Assembly (NCBI GenBank): GCA_034670405.1
Contig: JAXDDX010000227.1
Location: forward strand, 124,001-188,000
Direction: 5' to 3'
DNA: 64,000 bases
Source: Hoplostethus atlanticus
Taxonomy: Eukaryota; Chordata; Actinopteri; Trachichthyiformes; Trachichthyidae
Shown: positions 58,923 through 64,000 of the stretch, one piece after another
How positions within the stretch are numbered: the stretch's first letter is position 1
How the letters are laid out: each line of letters opens with the position of its first letter
Made by a program: the position numbers and the translations under genes
Notes under the pieces: model-generated
What the model saw: the letters and a program-made list of their open reading frames with translations, nothing else
What the model was told of the DNA's origin: nothing
Databases searched by the model: none

Positions 58923-60750
58923 CAGCAAAGAGGATGAGGAACATCACAGACTAAGAGAGCTCAAGATCAGAGTCTACAATCATACTGTGGAGTTCAAACA
59001 GAATCGAAGGCTGATCGTAAGTATCAAGGGCATTTTTTAAATATATTGCCTCCATGTCATTTTCCAATGTAGCACTTTCAACAGTCTCAGTATTATGTTC
59101 ACCGAATAATATCATCATATTTCAGCGTGCCCACAAACATTTGCCACAGCACTATGGGAAATAACCAACGCTCCTTCATATTATCTCTGCGAGGCATTAA
59201 GAGAGTGATACAGGGGATGCACTATGTGCTAAATTGTGCTGTGTCATGCTTATTTCCCTGTTGGCACATCCATGTGTCATTGTATGCGTGTTTCACTGTC
59301 AAATCATCATCAGTTAAGACAGACCAGGAAAGACAATAGATGACTCATAGCCATAAGAAAAAGAATAAGCTGTCTCTTCTGCCTTACCCAGCCAAACATG
59401 TGCACAGACCTTTGGACAGCCTGGTGTTCAGTCCAAAGACACGACAACCATCCATCACCTTATAAGGGACAAAATAAATCTCTGGGCAGTTCACAGGTCT
59501 TTGTGTGTACACCTGTCACCTATGTCAATTAATCGATATAATGTAATATCCCTATAAAAAGCAGTATGAGCTTTTTAGTTTTGACAAAATCTGCCTATAT
59601 TTGGTACTAAAAGGACATTTGTGCTCAAAGCATGAACATACTTAAGCATTACATTTTGGAAATTGTTTTCTGTTTGAAGATTGGGGAAAATGTTTTGGAA
59701 AAAGTTCAAATTCATATTCAGTTCAAATGAGCCCTAAGACGATCCAAAAGACTTTGCATCATTTTCAAGAAAACACTTTGAGTCTGGTATATGATATGTC
59801 ACAGGAACACAGTTACACTTCCACATTTAGGAGAAAGTAAAAACAAATATCGTCTTTGACATTCCTAGGAATCACAGTAAGCCCAGAAAGGATGTTAGGA
59901 AAGAAGTTCAAATGCGGGTACCCTAGTCATGGTTTAAAAAATCATCTATCTTAATGGCTACAGACATGTAATTATATAAGATAACATTTATTGACCCTAC
60001 CACCCCATCCTCTCTTCTCTCCCCCTCAAGCTGGATGGCAGGAGAACACTGACTCCTGTCTCACCGACTGGTGGTCTAAAGATCTTTGCGCGTTCCTCTC
60101 GTATCTACCTGAAGACGGACTTTGGCCTCTCGGTGGAGTTTGACGGACACGGCAGGGCAGGTAACCATCCTTCACCTCGTTACCACAAAGTATAGAGTTA
60201 AAAGATCTCATATCAATAGTCCCAGGACATCTAAGCCTTTTGAATTCATAACTAATCTATACATATCAGTTTTATTTGAGAAAATTCTAATTTTATGTGG
60301 TTTATGTGGTTTTATGCAGGGATGCTTTTTGCAAATAAACAATTTTTTCCCTAATAGGTGATGCAATGGTAGTTTTCCCAGGCTCCACACATAACAGACA
60401 TTGCATTAAAAATGGCAACGTAGAACAAATCTTACAAAAACATACCAGAACAGATTTATGTTTGAAGTTGATCAACCTTTTTCAGTTGTTTTGTGAACTT
60501 ATAGGGAAACAAATCACCAAAAACAAAATGCCACACTTAAATATCACCAGTCCATTCCAACACCAATCAGAACTGACATGAGGTTGTTGTTTTGCCTGCA
60601 GAGATCACTCTACCACACATATATAAAAGTAAGGTGGGGGGTCTGTGCGGGAACTTTGACGGCAACAAGTGGAATGACCTGATGAAGCCAGATGGCAAGA
60701 AGGCCAACAGTGTTCAAGAGTTCGGAGAGAGCTGGAGAGCTGGAGAGTGA
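44354..60750 (+). CDS. zan: Zonadhesin-like secreted MAM/VWD/mucin protein (31 exons, three frame lesions)
   Basis: Spliced gene; the exons are given below. Zonadhesins are large extracellular adhesion proteins with MAM, mucin and von Willebrand D domains. In mammals they act in sperm-egg binding, and fish members of the family are less well understood. Domain order in residues, counted after removing the two extra Cs: signal peptide 1-21, reduced MAM 37-163, VWD1 and C8 to 483, TIL 484-549, VWD2 and C8 to 866, linker, MAM 891-1050, MAM to 1234, MAM to 1431, MAM to 1628, mucin-like 1629-2002, TIL to about 2124, divergent VWD3 to about 2322. All splice phases join, and the sum of exons is a multiple of three only after removing one C at 49,475-49,478 and one at 49,957-49,965. 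As written, translation would stop at the end of exon 8. There is no transmembrane segment. A decaying paralogue or assembly errors are both possible. Confidence 0.75.
44626..44672 (+). CDS. zan: Exon 2: short linker exon
   Basis: The acceptor TTTTCCTCTCTCAG is followed by 47 nt reading [16 protein letters not shown] and the donor G|GTACGG (phase 1). It contains an N-glycosylation sequon (NSS). No domain. The phase fits exons 1 and 3, which is the main support for so small an exon. Confidence 0.6.
45773..45847 (+). CDS. zan: Exon 3: truncated MAM N-terminal part
   Basis: The exon reads [20 protein letters not shown] and then AQRGT. It resembles the MAM start (C-x-F-x..-C-x-W) but lacks most of the first-exon sequence seen in the later MAM copies, such as the DW(T/N)W and TGPSxDHT blocks. 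The acceptor is TTTTCATCCACAG and the donor CAG|GTACAG; phase 1 on both sides. Confidence 0.65.
46601..46824 (+). CDS. zan: Exon 4: MAM domain core
   Basis: The exon reads from [20 protein letters not shown] through [20 protein letters not shown] to [17 protein letters not shown]. This is the MAM middle part with the conserved C-L-x-F-W-Y segment and the W-x-x-x-x-V strand. Phase is 1 in, 0 out, matching the same exon in the other MAM copies. Confidence 0.8.
46917..46998 (+). CDS. zan: Exon 5: MAM C-terminal part
   Basis: The exon reads [20 protein letters not shown] and then GVREGQC. It corresponds to the MAM ending IxFEGxRG...DVAIDDIxxxxGxC, here diverged ([15 protein letters not shown]). 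The donor TGTG|GTGAGT is in phase 1. Confidence 0.8.
47599..47996 (+). CDS. zan: Exon 6: VWC-like segment and start of VWD1
   Basis: A cysteine-rich stretch ([20 protein letters not shown] and following) leads into the VWD start [19 protein letters not shown], which corresponds to the family GDPHYxTFDGxxYxF. [12 protein letters not shown] is the conserved GxCxYxLxxxC segment. The exon is in phase 1 in and 0 out, ending GCCATG|GTGAGT. Confidence 0.9.
48664..49225 (+). CDS. zan: Exon 7: rest of VWD1 and C8 domain
   Basis: The exon begins [20 protein letters not shown]. It contains the [20 protein letters not shown] motif (CGxCG followed by the calcium-site N-x-N-x..D-D-D) and LAQSWQ. The C8 module follows, with [37 protein letters not shown] and [10 protein letters not shown]. 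The intact CGMCG is the vicinal-cysteine motif linked to VWD multimer assembly. The donor is C|GTATGT, phase 1. Confidence 0.93.
49357..49554 (+). CDS. zan: Exon 8: TIL domain, with +1 frameshift
   Basis: The first half reads [20 protein letters not shown] through [10 protein letters not shown]. The second half continues in another frame as [20 protein letters not shown] and GQHYE. Both halves are clear trypsin-inhibitor-like cysteine-rich sequence, and the frame changes inside GACCCCAGG (C4 at 49,475-49,478), where C3 would be expected. As written the frame meets TGA close to the exon end. Removing one C gives exactly phase 0 at the GAG|GTAAGT donor. Confidence 0.85.
49664..50054 (+). CDS. 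zan: Exon 9: VWC-like segment and VWD2 start, with +1 frameshift
   Basis: The exon opens [20 protein letters not shown], then VWD2 starts with [20 protein letters not shown] and [11 protein letters not shown], all canonical. The frame breaks in the C9 run at 49,957-49,965 after VTGRNHH. One base over, the expected [20 protein letters not shown] resumes and runs to GDVS|GTAAGC. The exon is 391 nt, and 390 would give the phase 0 needed by exon 10, so one C is extra. Confidence 0.88.
50831..51126 (+). CDS. zan: Exon 10: rest of VWD2
   Basis: The exon reads [20 protein letters not shown], then [16 protein letters not shown], the [20 protein letters not shown] motif (intact CGLCG) and [13 protein letters not shown]. 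Phase is 0 in, 2 out (TT|GTGAGT). It serves as the internal reference for the SWRV ending broken in exon 31. Confidence 0.93.
51332..51597 (+). CDS. zan: Exon 11: C8 domain of VWD2
   Basis: The exon reads [20 protein letters not shown] and then [53 protein letters not shown] and HWQNDTAC. This is a full C8 cysteine pattern with no frame problem. No TIL exon follows; the gene goes directly to a Pro/Thr linker (phase 1, G|GTGAGT). Confidence 0.92.
51931..52002 (+). CDS. zan: Exon 12: Pro/Thr-rich linker
   Basis: [20 protein letters not shown] then PDQT, between acceptor TCTATTTCAG and donor A|GTAAGA. It is 72 nt, phase 1 on both sides. It is the same length and phase as the linker exon 16, so probably a related module. 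Confidence 0.8.
52407..52544 (+). CDS. zan: Exon 13: MAM2 first exon
   Basis: [33 protein letters not shown] and [10 protein letters not shown] are the canonical MAM start (C-x-F-D-x..L-C-x-W ... D-W-x-R ... T-G-P-x-x-D-H-T). Phase 1 on both sides, 138 nt, the same size as exon 17. Confidence 0.93.
52701..52957 (+). CDS. zan: Exon 14: MAM2 middle exon
   Basis: [20 protein letters not shown], then [20 protein letters not shown] and [20 protein letters not shown]. This is the conserved G-x-Y-x-Y-I-E...A-R-L...L-x-F-W-Y-H-M-Y-G MAM core. It is 257 nt, phase 1 in and 0 out. Confidence 0.93.
53100..53184 (+). CDS. zan: Exon 15: MAM2 last exon
   Basis: [20 protein letters not shown] and then SIHFGSCS, the MAM C-terminal strand with DVAIDD. 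It is 85 nt, phase 0 in and 1 out. Confidence 0.93.
53330..53401 (+). CDS. zan: Exon 16: linker
   Basis: [20 protein letters not shown] then PSYP. A Pro-rich linker of 72 nt, phase 1 both sides, separated by an intron of about 200 bp from the next MAM exon. In the following copies the linker and MAM exon are fused. Confidence 0.8.
53604..53741 (+). CDS. zan: Exon 17: MAM3 first exon
   Basis: [40 protein letters not shown] and ADHTGGG, with donor G|GTACAC. This opens the first copy of the 1,019-bp tandem repeat; identity with the later copies begins within its first few bases. Confidence 0.9.
53907..54163 (+). CDS. zan: Exon 18: MAM3 middle exon
   Basis: [20 protein letters not shown], then [20 protein letters not shown] and [20 protein letters not shown]. 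It is 257 nt, phase 1 in and 0 out. It looks identical in sequence to exon 21. Confidence 0.92.
54280..54364 (+). CDS. zan: Exon 19: MAM3 last exon
   Basis: [20 protein letters not shown] and then KLHHGRCY. It is 85 nt, phase 0 in and 1 out. Confidence 0.92.
54512..54760 (+). CDS. zan: Exon 20: fused linker and MAM4 first exon
   Basis: A Pro/Ser/Thr linker ([35 protein letters not shown]) runs without an intron into [20 protein letters not shown] and the rest of the MAM start. It is 249 nt, phase 1 on both sides. In the preceding unit the linker and MAM start are separate exons. Confidence 0.92.
54926..55182 (+). CDS. zan: Exon 21: MAM4 middle exon
   Basis: The second copy of exon 18 (offset exactly 1,019 bp), with the same splice sites and phases. 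The [20 protein letters not shown] core is present. Confidence 0.92.
55299..55383 (+). CDS. zan: Exon 22: MAM4 last exon
   Basis: The second copy of exon 19, [20 protein letters not shown] then KLHHGRCY; phase 0 in and 1 out. Confidence 0.92.
55531..55779 (+). CDS. zan: Exon 23: fused linker and MAM5 first exon
   Basis: A copy of exon 20 with a few changes, for example [20 protein letters not shown] in place of [20 protein letters not shown]. 249 nt, phase 1 on both sides. This is the most diverged part of the third unit, so some coding change has built up since duplication. Confidence 0.92.
55945..56201 (+). CDS. zan: Exon 24: MAM5 middle exon
   Basis: The third copy of exon 18, ending [12 protein letters not shown]. 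Base identity with the other copies ends at the donor GTGAGT (56,202), which marks the duplication boundary. Confidence 0.92.
56550..56634 (+). CDS. zan: Exon 25: MAM5 last exon
   Basis: [20 protein letters not shown] then SLHRGHCP; 85 nt, phase 0 in and 1 out. Its upstream intron (348 bp) differs from the 116-bp intron in the other copies, so this exon is the original one of the array. Confidence 0.9.
56684..56733 (+). repeat. Telomere-like CCCTAA repeats in the intron before the mucin exon
   Basis: Several CTAACCCTAACCCTAGCTAA type units lie within the intron and reach to a few bases from the acceptor CAACCACAG. They match the vertebrate telomere hexamer with GCTAACCCTA variants. A short interstitial telomeric-like array here also supplies pyrimidines in front of the acceptor. 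Confidence 0.75.
56740..57861 (+). CDS. zan: Exon 26: mucin-like Pro/Thr/Gln exon
   Basis: One exon of 1,122 nt (374 codons) in phase 1 on both sides. The frame set by exon 25 reads [20 protein letters not shown] and continues with [17 protein letters not shown] and [15 protein letters not shown] type units. It stays open to the end, as expected of a threonine-rich O-glycosylated mucin spacer. It contains an identical-looking 294-bp tandem repeat. The longer His/Gln/Asp open frame over the same bases (starting 56,602) is a shadow, because it does not continue the phase of exons 25 and 27. The 3' border is best explained by a GC donor (A|GCAAGT). Confidence 0.88.
57051..57638 (+). repeat. 294-bp tandem repeat in the mucin exon, two copies
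   Basis: Units start at 57,051 and 57,345 with ACAGCTGGACCACAGCCTCC, and the same start recurs at 57,639. The two units look identical by eye. 294 is a multiple of three (98 codons), so copy number can change without breaking the frame. A further unit of 90 bp recurs from 57,639 to 57,729. Confidence 0.9.
58077..58285 (+). CDS. zan: Exon 27: second TIL domain
   Basis: [20 protein letters not shown], then [20 protein letters not shown] and [20 protein letters not shown]: a complete TIL cysteine pattern. The acceptor is TTCTCCCTCTCTAG. The domain frame needs one base from the previous exon, which only the GC donor at 57,862 provides. Phase 0 out. Confidence 0.9.
58420..58576 (+). CDS. zan: Exon 28: VWC-like acidic cysteine segment
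   Basis: [20 protein letters not shown] and then [20 protein letters not shown] and [12 protein letters not shown]. It is the segment that joins TIL to the next VWD in this family (F-x..W-x..C-x-x-x-C-x-C). Phase 0 in and 1 out. Confidence 0.9.
58700..59016 (+). CDS. zan: Exon 29: VWD3 start with poly-Asp insert
   Basis: [20 protein letters not shown], then [20 protein letters not shown]: a VWD start with EDPEYRTFD in place of GDPHYxTFDG. The conserved cysteines of GxCxYxLxxxC are replaced by His and Thr. A (GAT)14-GAC run (58,879-58,923) inserts 15 aspartates followed by SKEDEEHH between two predicted strands. The frame is open and ends ATC|GTAAGT, phase 0. Confidence 0.9.
58879..58923 (+). 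repeat. Coding (GAT)n microsatellite
   Basis: A perfect GAT tract of 14 units plus GAC inside exon 29. It encodes 15 aspartates and is likely to vary in length between individuals. Confidence 0.95.
60031..60160 (+). CDS. zan: Exon 30: VWD3 middle
   Basis: [20 protein letters not shown] then [20 protein letters not shown], the VWD strands ending with the typical TDFGLSVxFDG motif. Phase 0 in and 1 out (G|GTAACC). The intron before it, about 1 kb, is the longest in the 3' half of the gene. Confidence 0.9.
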
Positions 60751-60778
60751 CAGAAAACTCTCTGAATATCAGATGGAG
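60602..60778 (+). CDS. zan: Exon 31: VWD3 end, broken by an 8-bp duplication
   Basis: [20 protein letters not shown] then [20 protein letters not shown] and FGESWR. The first Cys of CGLCG is Gly (VGGLCG). AGCTGGAG is present twice in tandem (60,730-60,745), giving ...SWRAGE and a stop at 60,748-60,750. With one copy the frame continues [13 protein letters not shown] to the AG|GTAAGA donor in phase 2, the same ending and phase as VWD2 exon 10. Confidence 0.88.
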
Positions 60779-60918
60779 GTAAGAATGTCACACCTAACTA
60801 ATTGTTTCATAACCAGTAGAGAGCAGGACTTACTCACTCTACTTGTTGATGACAATGATCATTTCTGCTGCACTACAGTATAACAAACTGACAGATATAA
60901 TGTTTGTTTTTTTCTTAG

Positions 60919-61030
60919 ACGATCCACTCACTTTCACACCCTCTCCCGGGCCAAAGCTGTCTAGGCATGTTCATGGCCAGTGACGATGACCTCCAATTTT
61001 CTTACCCTCCATCCATTTCAACATAATAAA
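60919..61030 (+). other. Probable last exon or 3' UTR with poly-A signal
   Basis: The acceptor TTTTTTTCTTAG at 60,918 is followed by about 45 nt with stops in all plausible phases (TAG at 60,962 in the phase expected without the 8-bp duplication) and AATAAA at 61,025. This could be the final exon. No C8 or TIL follows VWD3, and no transmembrane segment is seen before 61.9 kb. Confidence 0.5.
61025..61030 (+). terminator. Poly-A signal candidate
   Basis: AATAAA lies about 275 bp downstream of the stop codon in exon 31 and is the first canonical signal after it. Taken as the 3' end of the zonadhesin-like transcript by position. Confidence 0.4.
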
Positions 61031-61858
61031 TACATGATGAAAACGCACACCATACGTACAGTTTATCATTCCCCGCTAAAAGGACTTACTATAGCTGCAA
61101 TATTCACAACTTTTATATCATCTCAAGAATTTCATGTTCAGGGTACATTTGAAAAATCTAAAGTTACCATGGTCTGTTAAAACAAACACCACTCTCATTC
61201 TCTTCGAAACCTCTCTATCTTCCTTGTATTTTATATCAAATACTGTATAGCACAGCACTTAAGTATATTATAGTTTAGTATTTGTGTCATTACCATGTGT
61301 ACTATTTATTCCAAGGTTTTATTCTTACAACTGTGAACCTGACTCAGTGACTGTATATCCTATAACTTAGTGACCACGCTGTCACAAAAACACACACTCC
61401 TTGAACGTTTTTCACGGGTAGTGATTTGAACAAAGGATTTTGTGTTATCTCATCCCGACTGAATGTATGAGTACTAATTCATTATTATTATTAATATCTA
61501 TATTTGTCATCATTGGAAGGAAATTTAATGAACAATAAATAATTATTCTTAATTTGGCTGACACTAAGCAATACGTGTTTGAATGTCTGAGAATGGGTGG
61601 ATTTTCTAATGGGTCTTCACTGTCGTCATAGATCATCACTCTGGTTGTATTTGTGCAGTCAGTAGTCTAGTCAGTGGAGTCTCATGGGCGGATACAACAG
61701 CATTCCTTTCCTTATGCCTTATCGGTGTAAATCATTAACTATTAGTGGGACAGAAATATTCTTCAGAGAAACAAGTATGACAGAGGTTCAGTAACATGAT
61801 ATTACACAAGGCTTTTGTCAGACAATGGACTTATTCATCTTGTGTGTGCGTGTGTGCG

Positions 61859-61892
<34 letters not shown>

Positions 61893-61936
61893 ATACATCC
61901 ATAAACCTAAGCTACATTCAGCTGTCAGACAGAGCC
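61031..61936. other. Spacer between the two plus-strand genes
   Basis: About 900 bp with no supported gene. It holds a TTATTATTATTAATATC AT-rich run and the (GT)n tract from about 61,840. It would contain the promoter of the next gene, but I do not see a clear TATA box. Confidence 0.5.
61840..61892. repeat. (GT)n/(GTGC) microsatellite
   Basis: GTGTGC-interrupted GT tract, directly upstream of the putative signal exon at 61,937. Confidence 0.9.
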
Positions 61937-61994
61937 ATGGATGTGTTAATAGTACACTACTTGCTCCTGATGCCTTTGCTACCTTACTATGACG
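61937..61994 (+). CDS. Possible signal-peptide exon of the second gene
   Basis: MDVLIVHYLLLMPLLPYYD has a hydrophobic core and ends at GACG|GTGAGT in phase 1, which fits the next exon. The intron would be about 1.2 kb. Support is phase, donor and hydrophobicity only. Confidence 0.45.
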
Positions 61995-63793
61995 GTGAGT
62001 GAATTGTGATATTGAATAACTTCATGAAATGACATTATGGCATCGGTGACCTTAGAGTTAATCTCATGCTACAAAAAGCTGTTTGAATTTATATTGCTAT
62101 GAGCCACAATATATTTACTACTGACAAGGATGAGCAATTAGGTGTTGGTGAGACAAAACTACTACAAATACATAATACTAATACAATCTTGAAAATTCAA
62201 ATAACAACAGCATTTTTTTAACAATCCAAATTATAGTAGTAATTTTGGAGAGTAATAGAGTAATTTTGGATTATTTGTTATGTCACATAATTTTAAATTC
62301 TGTATATTAGGACTTTAATGACTTGATATTGTGATGATCAAGTCGTTTTTGATAAATAGGCCAAAGAACAAGAAATTAGATCTTTTCAGATACTGTACTT
62401 TTCATTTCCACTGTCTGATTATGTGAATTTCCAAGCCTGTATGGGTATAGATGAAGTAGCGAACCCCTGTTGGTAATATCTCACCTATAGAACAAGTTTA
62501 TTGTCCTTGCACTCTTGAATAATATTGTATCCATGGTTAGCCAAATCACTGACTTGACATATAGGTCATGAGCAATTAAAGTAGCCATTCATCAGTGCTA
62601 ATTGCACTCAACTCCATGGGAAAGTTTGCCTCGTAAATTAGCACTTGGAATAACAAATGATCAAGTAAGTCATTATCAACATGAAGTAATGAGGCTAAAT
62701 AATGAACAGGTACTAACTTTGTATTGATGGTTATGCTGCATCATTCTTTAATATAGGCTAACTGAGTAAATATGATGATTACTTGATAAATGATGGATTA
62801 AACAGATTAAGAAATGCCATAATTCCATGAATTAATAATAAAATGACACGTGAAACATTTGGATAAGCAACGTTGTCTAGACAAAGAGAGACAGGCATTT
62901 TCCGTTTGCATTTGCAGTTGACTGAGAGCTTTTTTCACACCTGAAATATGACCGGTCTGTAAGTGTGTGAGTAATTGTTTAGATCTACTTGTCTGACAAC
63001 TTGTCTGTCTCCCGTCTGAAAGGAAAGGTTCAACTCTGTGAATGCCGACTGTTGCTGTTCCAGACAGACGGTGGCATCAATATTAATTGATACCTGTGTC
63101 TTCTAACCAGGACAAAGGTGCATCGCAAATGTTGTTTTGCTGGAATCACATGTAATTTTCTCCCTATTTCACTGACTCTTCTAGCTCAAACAACGACGCG
63201 CCCTACTGAATCCAGCCCGACAGATCCTTTCCACCAGACCACCCCGTACACCTCAATCCCTCCTACCTCTGCTACACCAACCTCTGTTCCACCCATTTCA
63301 CCAAGATCCACCTCAGTCACAGACACACAGTTAGTGACCTCAAAAGTCACGACGACTCCTACTGCCCATTTGAACACCTTGATCACACCCGCCTCGTTAA
63401 CTACATCCACGCAAAATACGTCAATCTCCCATTCCTCCAACGCAGCGACATCTGCCTCCACCTCACCTCCGCAACCCTCAGCTACATTTAATTCCCCTCC
63501 ATTTATCTCATCTACATCCACCCAAGACCATTCAAACACTTCTACTGCTCCCATTCCTCCCCAACTGATCCCTGACAGGCTATCCCTGAACGGCTTGGGC
63601 AGACAGCTACTAAATACCTCACAGCTCTCAGTTACTACTACCATTATCCCTACATTACCTGCTATACCACGGGGTGAGTCACTGGTCATCTGACTATTGT
63701 TTGTCAGATATCACTTTTTATTGTAAGATATCCTTTTTATGTGATTTTTGATATGCTGCATTTACAGTTATCAAACAGTACATACAACATTGA

Positions 63794-63830
<37 letters not shown>

Positions 63831-63976
63831 GTGTGCTCCAGGCTGCTCAGGTCCTCCTGTGCTATGCTGCCCTGGTCAGAACCTCAGCTGTAGACGAGGG
63901 TGTTTCTGTGACGACTTCTGTGTGCTCTTCAAGGACTGCTGTCCCGACCATGCGTCCACCTGCAGACAACGTCAAG
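61937..63976 (+). CDS. Partial gene: secreted mucin-like protein with somatomedin-B-like domain
   Basis: Three exons with joining phase-1 borders: a possible signal exon (61,937-61,994), a Ser/Thr/Pro exon (63,185-63,673) and a cysteine exon (63,842-63,976), with a donor at the end, so the gene continues beyond the window. The cysteine exon resembles somatomedin-B domains found in secreted and surface proteins. Without the 3' part, which might carry a ZP, Sushi or other domain, the product cannot be named. The first exon is uncertain because the mucin exon region can also open with its own ATG at 63,118. Confidence 0.6.
61995..63184. other. Putative first intron of the second gene
   Basis: AT-rich, no recognised element. 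An ATG at 63,118 opens a frame (MHRKCCFAGITCNFLPISLT) that runs through the acceptor into the mucin exon. Its hydrophobic stretch is the translation of the pyrimidine tract, so it looks like an artefact, but it could be an alternative start. Confidence 0.4.
63185..63673 (+). CDS. Ser/Thr/Pro-rich mucin-like exon
   Basis: AQTTTRPTESSPTDPFHQTT continues with runs such as SIPPTSATPTSVPPISPRST and SLTTSTQNTSISHSSNAATS. About 163 codons, almost no cysteine, many potential O-glycosylation sites and several N-glycosylation sequons. Acceptor CTGACTCTTCTAG, donor G|GTGAGT, phase 1 both sides. Confidence 0.8.
63796..63826. repeat. (GT)n microsatellite before a splice acceptor
   Basis: A GT tract ending 15 bases before the CCAG acceptor of the cysteine exon. 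Confidence 0.95.
63842..63976 (+). CDS. Somatomedin-B-like cysteine exon
   Basis: GCSGPPVLCCPGQNLSCRRG then CFCDDFCVLFKDCCPDHAST and CRQRQ. The C-x-C-D-x-x-C-x(5)-D-C-C-x-D core is that of somatomedin-B domains (vitronectin, ENPP, SUSD2, PRG4 families). 135 nt, phase 1 both sides, donor AAG|GTGAAA. The exact protein cannot be told from this single domain. Confidence 0.75.
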
Positions 63977-64000
63977 GTGAAAATGGAAAATAGAAGATGC

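Overview
This window looks like the nuclear genome of a ray-finned (teleost) fish. The evidence is the very high density of long (GT)n/(CA)n and (GA)n/(CT)n microsatellites, several decayed Tc1/mariner-like transposons, a decayed non-LTR retrotransposon, short introns with standard GT-AG borders, and a zonadhesin-like gene built from MAM, VWD, C8, TIL and mucin modules. I see no prokaryotic operons, rRNA, tRNA or CRISPR.

Layout. Positions 1 to about 44,200 are gene-poor: I find no exon chain I can defend. This part holds simple repeats, one 70-bp tandem duplication (4,624-4,763), three minus-strand Tc1-like relics (11.07-11.41, 13.57-13.91 and 17.25-18.12 kb), a degenerate minus-strand LINE (about 30.54-32.60 kb), and a 600-bp GC-rich island that could be a solo LTR (32.90-33.50 kb).

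Positions 44,224-61,030 hold one plus-strand gene. It starts with a TATA box and a signal-peptide exon and can be followed through 31 coding exons whose splice phases all join. The order is signal peptide, reduced MAM, VWD1-C8-TIL, VWD2-C8, Pro/Thr linker, four MAM domains, a 374-residue Pro/Thr/Gln mucin-like exon, TIL, and a divergent VWD3 carrying a poly-Asp insert. The last three complete MAMs come from a recent 1,019-bp genomic tandem duplication in which even the introns are nearly identical. The joined chain would encode about 2,320 residues, but three lesions break it: an extra C at 49,475-49,478, an extra C in a C9 run at 49,957-49,965, and an 8-bp duplication at 60,730-60,745. Removing one C from each of the first two restores phase exactly. 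The gene is therefore either decaying or affected by assembly errors.

Positions 61.9 kb to the window end hold the 5' part of a second plus-strand secreted or mucin-type gene: a possible signal exon, a Ser/Thr/Pro-rich exon and a somatomedin-B-like cysteine exon. It runs off the window.

The two genes look like neighbouring extracellular, mucin-like, cysteine-rich proteins. The best candidate for something not well described is the rearranged zonadhesin architecture with its fresh MAM triplication, the 98-residue identical mucin repeat, an inferred GC-AG intron and a VWD3 that has lost conserved cysteines.
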